Origin: Chara braunii
Lineage: Eukaryota; Streptophyta; Charophyceae; Charales; Characeae
Assembly (NCBI GenBank): GCA_003427395.1
Contig: BFEA01000059.1
Location: forward strand, 1,162,154-1,211,619
Length of the DNA: 49,466 nt
Reading direction: 5' to 3'
Position 1 is the stretch's first letter. Every line of letters begins with the position of its first letter. The position numbers and the translations under genes are program-made. Under the pieces are notes generated by a model that was not told the DNA's origin, searched no databases, and saw only the letters and a program-made list of their open reading frames with translations. Shown piece after piece: positions 10,562 to 19,600 of the stretch.

Positions 10562-10612
<51 letters not shown>

Positions 10613-13600
10613 GTGCGTCTGTGATTGGAGTCTGGTTAGAAAGGGGAGGCAAGAGGCAACAAGATGAGCTCCAAGCGGGACTATGGATCATGTTGTGCTT
10701 TTCTTTATCAATACTGTACCTCTCGGTGTCGCTCTAGTTCATACATGTATCCTCCTATGGTCTTCCCCCGAATAGAACGCCCGGTCGTTATCGCTGCATC
10801 TGGACTGAAAGTTGGCCCCAGTACGGCTATTTTGGGGGTTCTATTCGGGTGAAGATGGCAATTCCCTCAGGAAGTTGGGAGTTGATGATGATGTCCTCTA
10901 GGGCAGCACTCGACTCTGTTTTGGCAGCAGAGTGTAACTCTGTCATCTATCCGTGCAAGCTGAGTGGGGCGGTGAATATGACGGTTTATTTGTGATGGAT
11001 CACTCGAATGTGACCGTTATTTGTGAGCGATCAGTAAGAAATATTGTTCGGCGATGTTGGAATTTAATTACGTCCACTCCCAGAAAACCGACACTTATCT
11101 TGTATCTTCGTCTTCTTCTTCTTCTTCTTCATCTTTTTTTTTTTTTTTTTTAATCTTGGGTCGTGTTCCCTTCGCAGGGTCGCTGCTTTTGTTAACAAAC
11201 AAAATCCGATAAGCGTGCCCACAGCGTGGTGCCCATTCATGACGAGTAGTGTTCTCCATTCATCGGCCATGAGGAAACAGGTCATGGCTTTGTGAAGGCG
11301 TGATTGCCATCACAGCGTCGAAGTGAGTCGTGCCTTAAACCGTTCGTGGTGATTATAAAATGTGGCGATTTACCGTGGCCTCTCAGGACTTTTGTGGATG
11401 TCGCCCGGCGGGGTGCATCCGACTACAGTTACGTCCAGAGCCATGTGGAAAAAGTCGCACTGTTTGAGTATATGCTCTTTTGGTCAGGAGGAGCTTGGTG
11501 AACATCCTTGGTGGGCTTGAAGCATCCCTCGGTGATGGTCTTATGGAAAGCGAAAGTACCCATGGTTTTTGGGAAAAAAAAAAGAAGCACCCATGGGTTT
11601 ATGGAAATAGAAAGTACTGAATGTGCAACTTGTCAGCTGGGAGGGGACCTTGGCGAGCATTCTTTGGTGACACAGACTTGGGGTTCGATGTCGATCGTTG
11701 GCATCGGTAACAGATTTTGATTGGATGATCGTTTTGATTGATCCGATAGGGATTTGAACTTGGACGGCATTTAGTTATCTATTCATTCACCGTCTGGTCG
11801 ACTGTCTGGTTCATCAATTTGTCTGTTAGATTCGGTCTCTGATGATTTGATAAGGTGGATAGGTAGGTTGATGGAGGGGAAGGTGGACAGGTGGACTTTT
11901 GGGAGGATGATGACTGCCATGGGTCACAGCTCGCAGGGGCATGGATGGATCTTCTGGTCAATATACATGTATAGATTCAATCTTGGCTGTTGATGAACCG
12001 ACGGTGATTGGGAGGTCAGGCAATTGCAGTTGTTGCTGATGAGGCTTGGTGATGATAATGAACGTCCAGTTGCCGATGGTCGATATTAAATTATTTTTTA
12101 TGTTGATTCTATGCTACCAGCCGGGCGGCCCGGATCCACTCAGGGTTTGATTATTAGTATTTTTATTACTGTTCTTACGCTTGGTGTCGCGTCTCTCTTT
12201 TTCTCTCCCCTCTCGCTGTACAACTCTTGCAGCTACCTAAACTCTGTCCAGGCCACGAGTGGGATCACCGATGGCTTGCTATCATGTAAACAGAGCCTGT
12301 GTGGTCTGTGCTCTCCTGTAGAATGCATGGGCATTATTGCAGTACATCTCGCGGAACAGTCCCTTGAATCTGGTAGTTAATGTCATCGACTCTGTTTACA
12401 TGAAGGCAAGCCATCGGTTCCGTTGTCAAGCTAGGGGGGGGGGAGAAGAAGAAGAAAAAAAGAACCTTCTAATGATGCACAGTACGACGGTAGTACGCAT
12501 TTTTCTTTCTCGTTTTGCTAAACTGGTGCACAGGTTAATGGACAACAATGCGGGGCTTTTCCACCCTTTCCCCTGCTTGCTGCCTTCCAGTAATGCTTCC
12601 TTCAGTCCTTGTGTCATGAAGTCGAGGGATTTCTTTTGAGATTGGACTTAATGCTTGCTAGAGAAGGCGTGTCTCAAATGGAGGGGCCTGAAAACGCAGC
12701 TGTCCAGCTCTTGGGTCTTTGTGTCATGAACTTTAGGCCTTTCTTTTGAGAACGCACGTAATGCGTTTATAGAAGTTTCTGTTAAGTGCGTAGCACATGG
12801 ATGGAAGCTTCCGTTCCTGATAGGCCGAGTTGTATTGCCATTTAACAGCCTTAATCACGCACTGATGTTGCGCTAATCACCGACTTCTCCCTCTTTCCCG
12901 TCATTCCCTATCCCCCAAAACCCTAACCACATCCTTTTTGAAAACAGTTGGGATAGTTGGTGGAAAGTGCCCACGCAGAAACCTTTTTGGTTTCATGCGC
13001 CCGAACTTTTCCCATTTGGCAAGAACGGCCTACCCGGAAATGAATCTGGTGCAGATACAGCGCCAGGTTCATGATCCTGTAGGAAGGGGCCAAGCCGTCC
13101 GGACCCAATCTCGGCCTTCAGATTTTAACATCCGATAGCCTGTGTGTCTTGTGGGCCCTTCTTGCCAAGCGGGCTGTCTCGTGGGCCCTTCTTGCCAAGC
13201 GGGAAAAGTCTGCGCGCACGAAACCGAAAAGGTTTCTGCGTGGACACTTTCCACCAATAATCCCAAACAGTTAGATGCTTTCTAAGGGCTGCTTCCATCA
13301 AATAAGTAGCAAGATAGATAAATCCTCTTCCCCCCCCGCCCCGCCCCCCCCTCTTCCCTTTGAATGGATGGAGGTTTCGTTCCTGAGTGATAGGAGGCTA
13401 AAACTTATTGCTATTTGGTGGTCGTATTTGGACTAATTTCGCTGCAATCAGCTTATTATGAAGCCCTCTGGAAAGGGTCTGAAGACTCGGGGATACTAAT
13501 TGACCTATCTTAAATGAAGGGTACCACCAATGGGAAAGGTTTTTGCCGTAATCAGCTTATTATGAAGCCCTCTGGGAAGAAGGGATTTTGACTCTCGACC

Positions 13601-16600
13601 TTCGCTGTAACGAGTTCAAAGTCTTTTCGATCAGGGATCTGGACTTCCACTGTGGCTCCTCGAAAGCCGCGGTTTGTGAGTGATTGCTGGTAGCGCTTAC
13701 TGTAATGCACTGTGGGCGTTTTGTGATTTTTGCGTGAACAGCACCGAGCGTCATGGGATTTCCCTCCACACTTTGTACCGGCGCAGTGCATTGATACCGG
13801 GTCCCACATTGTTGGTAGGTAGTCGTTACCTTGCCATGTTTGTTGCTTCATTTTTCTTCCTCTCAAGACCAACTCTCATTTATTTGCTTCGTCCGATGGG
13901 TTGGTTTGCCTGCGTTGGCTTTCAGACAATCCTTGCTCCCTTAAACCGTGAGTACAGGACCCCAGCCCTGCAGAAAGTTTTTGTCGCCTCAAGCAAAACT
14001 CAGAGGAGCCGCGCGGTGTGGGGCGCCGTTGAAAAAAAAAAAAGGTTGCCTCCAAAGTGGTGCGGGTTTCGTGCTGACACCCGTGGGCCGATGTGTGGTG
14101 TACTGGTGCTTTAAACCGCCAGTACAGGGCCCCGGCCTTGTAGAAATTCGTTCATCGGCTTCTCCGAAAATTTTGCGGCTCGGGGCTACCGGACCACAAT
14201 GGCTGGCTGGCACCGGACAGATGAGAAGAGAAAGTGTACCGCCAGTGGGTTGCATGGGTTGTTTTGTGTGCGTTGGCTTTGTGACAATCCTTGCTCCCTT
14301 AAACTGCCAGTACAGGGCCCTGGCCTTGTAGAAATTCGTTCTTCGCCTACTCCAAGAACTTTGCGGCTCGGGGCTACCGGACCACAATGGCTGGCGGCAC
14401 CGGACAAAAAAGAAAAAAAGATGTACCGTCAGTGTGGCTCGGAAAAGCGCGGCGCTTAGTGCAGCTCCTCCGGGCTCGGATGCACCGGTGGTTTGAAGTT
14501 GTATCCTCCGGATGGCTGGTAAGGCATGCATGTGAAAAACGTTTGAGAGGAAAATGCAGAGAAGTTTAGCTGGGTTCTAATGAAGACTTGCTGGTGGAAT
14601 AGGAACCAGGCTAAAGCTCCCTAGAATGGAATGGAGATGGGACTCTTTAGTGGATGTTAAGGAAAAAAGGAGAAAAGGAGTGCAATTGACTTGATGAATA
14701 TTGACACTGTGTTGCGAACGGGTGTGTACGTCGCTATGGGTGTGTTTGTTTCTCGTTCTCAGGTCGTGCGGGACACGAAAGGTGCAGTTTTTGGAGGATT
14801 CGCATCGGCGCCCCTCAAGCCCTCCAGCAGAAAGAAGTATCAGGTTTGAATGCTATCCTTCTTACCATCTTGCTTTCCTAGTTTCTCGCAGAAAACAGGT
14901 TCTCCAGCGATGATGGGGAGGGAACTTAGCGGATGTGCCTGGCTCCGTTGTCTGTGCCACTGCTATTCCTGCCTCCACTGTAGTTATAGAAAGTATGAGT
15001 GGTTTGATGAAGTTAAACCATCAGTACATGGCCCCAGGCAGCTGGAGAAGCTGTTTTGAGCCTCTCCAAAAATTTAGGAGGCCGAGCGCCGTAGATAAAA
15101 TGAATCCGCGGTGGGCGCCCTCCGAAAGGGGCCTGCGGCCGATAGCTGGCATGTACTGGTGCTTTAAGCCCCCTGCACCTCTGAGCCTCTTTTTGCATAT
15201 TTCTTGTCAAATCAAAGCAGCACCTTCCTGATGTGCGATTTTGACTGCGCCTCATTTGCTGAACCGTCGCAAGCAAAGGCCTTGTGCACGCTGCCAGACA
15301 TTTTGGTCGGTATGCCGAACCTTTCAGTGGGCTTGGTGAAGTGGCTGGCCTGCACATGGGAGCTGGGCATGGTACTGGCTTTTTTTTTTTTTTCCGTTCT
15401 TTAAAAGAACATGGCTCCATCCTATTTGTGGGGACTCGGGAGCGTCCAGCATCCCTTATAAAATTTTCACAGATCCATCAGGATACCGGGGCGCTTACCC
15501 GGCTTTGGCTGACAACAACTGGAATATTCATGCTAAGCTTGTGAACAGTAGACAGGTACTAAGGACACGTAAACAATTCAAAAAAATAACTGAAGGCTGC
15601 AGAGTGGTGCCTGGACAGGTTGGAAGAGATGCATTCCCTTAAAAGAGACAGACACAACCCAAAGCCCTGTCTTTCATCTCAGCCGCCCACCTTAAACCAC
15701 AAGTACATCACATAAGCAATTCAGGAACCTCTCCTCCAACTGAAGGCTGCAAAGTGATGACTGAACACTTTGGAAGAGAGGCATTCTTTTGAAAGAGACA
15801 GACACAACCCGAAGCCGTGTGCCATCTCAGCCCACCTTAAACCACAAGTACATTTCATAAATATTCAAGGAACCTCCAACTAAAGGCTGCAAAGTGATGC
15901 CTGAAAGAGAGGCAATCTTTTGAAAGAGACAGACGCAACCCAAAGCCCTGTGTTCCATCTCAGGCCACCTTAAACCACAAGTACATCCGAGCCTCTTTTT
16001 TCTGAGGCGGACTTTTTTCCCCTTTTTTCTTCTGGCTGACACTGCGAGCCATTTTGGTCTGGTAGAACATTTCATCTCTATGTTTCAGGATGACTCATTT
16101 TCGATTCTCAAGTTTGCCTGGGCAGTGTACTTGCGGTTTAAGGTTCCTGATTAAACCCTAAACCCCAGGAACTCTCTGAGCCCAATGCTTTGCTGGTCTC
16201 GATGCTGTGTATCTCCCGATGCTCTGCGTCTCCCGATGCTCTGCGTCTCCCAATGCCCTGCTGCTGTCGTCTTTGGTGACGCGGTCATGTAGGGTGGAGG
16301 CTGATGGTGGCCGAAGCCGGCATATGCTGTAGAATGAGTCTTCGCCTTGTTATGTTCCTTATGGTACTGGTGGCTTCATCTTCCAGGTCGAAGTATTTGC
16401 ATGTGCTAATTATATGCATTGGGAGGTGTCTGCATCTAATAGAAGCGATCCATGCTTGCAGAGCTCCTTTTTGCTCGTGTTATCCCGATTCAGCTGCCTC
16501 TCCCTTTCCTCATCCCTCTCTTTGTGACTTTGGAAATACTTGTAGTTCACACATCCTAACCGCTTTTGGATAAAGTAATGTATCATTCAGAGTGTTTAGT

Positions 16601-19600
16601 TCCCAGTCTGCATGGCTGGAGAGAGAGTCCCTTCTTGAAGGGAACACCTCTTCATGGTGTTCTTGTCGTGAATTCCTCTTTTCCTATTGCCTAGGAGAAA
16701 TAAGAAGATTAGAACAGGGTGTTCGTTTAGGGAGAACCCTATGTGAGTGTGGGAGCTTGGAGGAGCAGACGAGTGCACAAGAAACGTTTGGTTTGAATTT
16801 TGAAATCTCATTCAGCTGAACAGATATTGAAAATGGTTGTGATTTATTTTTTTATTATAGAATATATCCACATTACTGTGTTACTCCTCTACTTGGGGAT
16901 TGCTTGCAAATGGGCTTCTGACGGTGAGGACTGGTTTTGACGTATTGGAAATGCTGGTGTCGAAAGGACATGATGATGGTGTGAGGGGTCTGAGCAGTTG
17001 TTTGCGATTTTGTGATTTGCACTCTGTGATGAGGGCAGGCTTCAGAAATGAAATAAGTTGGTTTGCCAATCGTATACGACCCTCTTGATCTTTTTCAAGC
17101 TCTGAGTCCCTTGGTGACCTGTTACCTTTCTCTCTTTCGTGGATGGAACAGGGTGGTGCAGAGAGCTTTGTCTTCAAAGAAGTTGACGGAGAGCTGACGC
17201 TGTATCGCCAAACAGGTGAGTTTTGGGATGACACTATGGACTGTCTTGACGTGCAGAGTCTATGCGCAGGCTGAAGTTGAACGCACAGGGTGTGATCGGA
17301 CCGTCGGGCACAGTTCTGTGAAGTGTGAAATGGTTTCGGTGTGAATATTGCCACGGGATGATCCGCTTTTGGATCACAAATTTGCGGTTATCCTGTTTGG
17401 AACTCTGGTTAGAAAGGGGGGGGCAGAGGAGGGGGAGTGGGGGGGCAGAGGGGGGGGAGTGGGGGGGTAGAGGGAGGGGCATGGAAACAGCGCTTAGTTC
17501 AAACTTCAAGGGCTGGAGTGGCTCGTGCGGATTTCGTCCTGATAGGAAGCCTGAAAGGGAACTCTTGCACGTGTTGACTCTGTATGATGATGATGTAATG
17601 CCTGTCGGTTCGTCTTGTCTGACCTCTTCCTTTTCTTTTCTTTTTGTTGAAATGTCTCGTCTTTTCTCTGATGAGGTCGTCAAACTGACCGTCTGCTCCT
17701 GCTTCCTGCTGTCAGTCACGTGGCGTTTGTAATTTTGTGCCCTTGGTCCGTCCCGTGGTTTATCAACTGTAGTAGGCTATGCAGCAGAGTCTTCTAGAGC
17801 AACCGCAAATATTCCGATCAGTAGGCTCAGTCACCTGTTCGCAGTTTCAGTCACATGTGCATGCTCCGTCACCTGTTCGCAGTTTCAGTCACCTGAAGCA
17901 TGTGCGTGCTCCGTCACCTGTTCGCAGTCTCAGTCACATGTGCGGTTGGAAGGCTTCTCTCTCTGCTCAGTGATTGTGAGGGTAGTCCTAATCATGTTGT
18001 TACCTCAGTGTAGCTTTGTACTGGAAAGAGCATAGTGGAAGGTTAACTACCTTCCTCACCCGAATAGAACGCCCACCCAGCAGGCGCAGCTCGGTTTGTA
18101 GAGCATGAACGCGGCATTCAGGAGGTCGTGGGCTCCATTCCCTGCGTCGTCCATTCGAATCCCTGCGGCCTCCTGTGGCACGCTGCGGGCTTTGCCAGCT
18201 GAGACAGTCATGCTTTAAAATCTCAACATGCTATCCCAGAACAAAATATAGAAACTGGACTAACTTTTTTTTTCCCTTTTTAATTCTATTTTATTTTAGA
18301 CGGGCGATGGTCGTGAGATACCATCGTCAAACGGACAAGTCCCAGGTAATTCAGAATTTACTTCATTTCATTCATCTTGTCCCATCCAGATTCGACCTCG
18401 GGTCTGTACTTCTACAGCTCACGTGTACCATCTGAGCTCGGCGGCCAGTCGGTGAAGACTGAAAAAAACAAGAAAAGGAACGGGTTTCGTTGATTGTATT
18501 CGCCTTTTTGTTTTGTCATTTTTGCAGCGGCAAACCGGTACTTCTATCTGTGTGTGCTGAATGGATTCGCCTTTGTATTCTCCTTTTTGTTTGTCATTCT
18601 TGCAGCGGCAAACCGGTACTTCTATCTGTGTATGCTGAATGGATTCGCCTTTGGAGGAGGAGGCCACTTTGCGCTGCGGCTGGATCCTGACCTGTAGGTT
18701 GCACTCACAACCCTGTCCATCATTGTTATTTGCATGCAACCAATGAGGACTAATAATAAAAGCTTGTGAATAACCATTTGCATGCAAGCGGTGGGAACCA
18801 TAAAAGCGTGAGTGCCCACACCTTTATTGTGTGGAGTGCTCCTTGTGTCCTTTCCCGAAAGGTCTACAGCCTTCTTCGAGAGAGAGGATAAGAACGAGTC
18901 TATTAAACGCTGCCTTTTATTGCAGGGGCTTTGCTCATACTTAATCACTTCTTGGACGTTCTTTGCTGCGTGTGCTAATTCATGAGGTCATGCTGTGTTT
19001 GAGCTTGTGGTGCCGCTCCAATGAACCGATAGTGGAAAAGAGTCATCAGGGAGGAGGAGTGCATAAGCTAGCACAAGGGGGATGTTATACATTGGGTTGT
19101 GGGATGGTCTGAAGATTCTTAGCTGCTGTCATGATGTGAAATGATAGGCTCAAAGATCCTCTCCTTGGCATGCAAAGCAATGTGTTAACCGAGGCCCGAT
19201 TGGGAAAAGGCATTACAGATGCGGAATGTGAGGTAGACATGGGTTAGGCTTTCTGCCGCACTTCCATGTGTTCTGTGCCCTGCCTCCTCCCCTGTCAGCT
19301 CTTTATGTTTTGCTGAGCTCGACTGGAATCATCGACGTCAGCTTTGTTTGGAACCTAGTAGTATATATATTTTTTTTTTGAAAAGGGCGATGACCTTGAG
19401 ATATAATCATTGAGCTGACCGGCCCCAGGCAATTCATTAGTAGTAGTTGGTTTTACTTGTCAAGTTCCATCATCTGGATTCGAACTTGGGTCTGTATTTC
19501 AACAGTTCATGGGTGTACCCAATGAGCTAGGCTCTGGGGTTGCATATATTATTTTGACTCTCTCTGTCTGTCTCTTTTTTGTAGTGCGCATATTACTCTC

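Noticed and set aside
16150-16170. Telomere-like AAACCCTAAACCCC
   Set aside because: Only two units; chance or repeat-derived.
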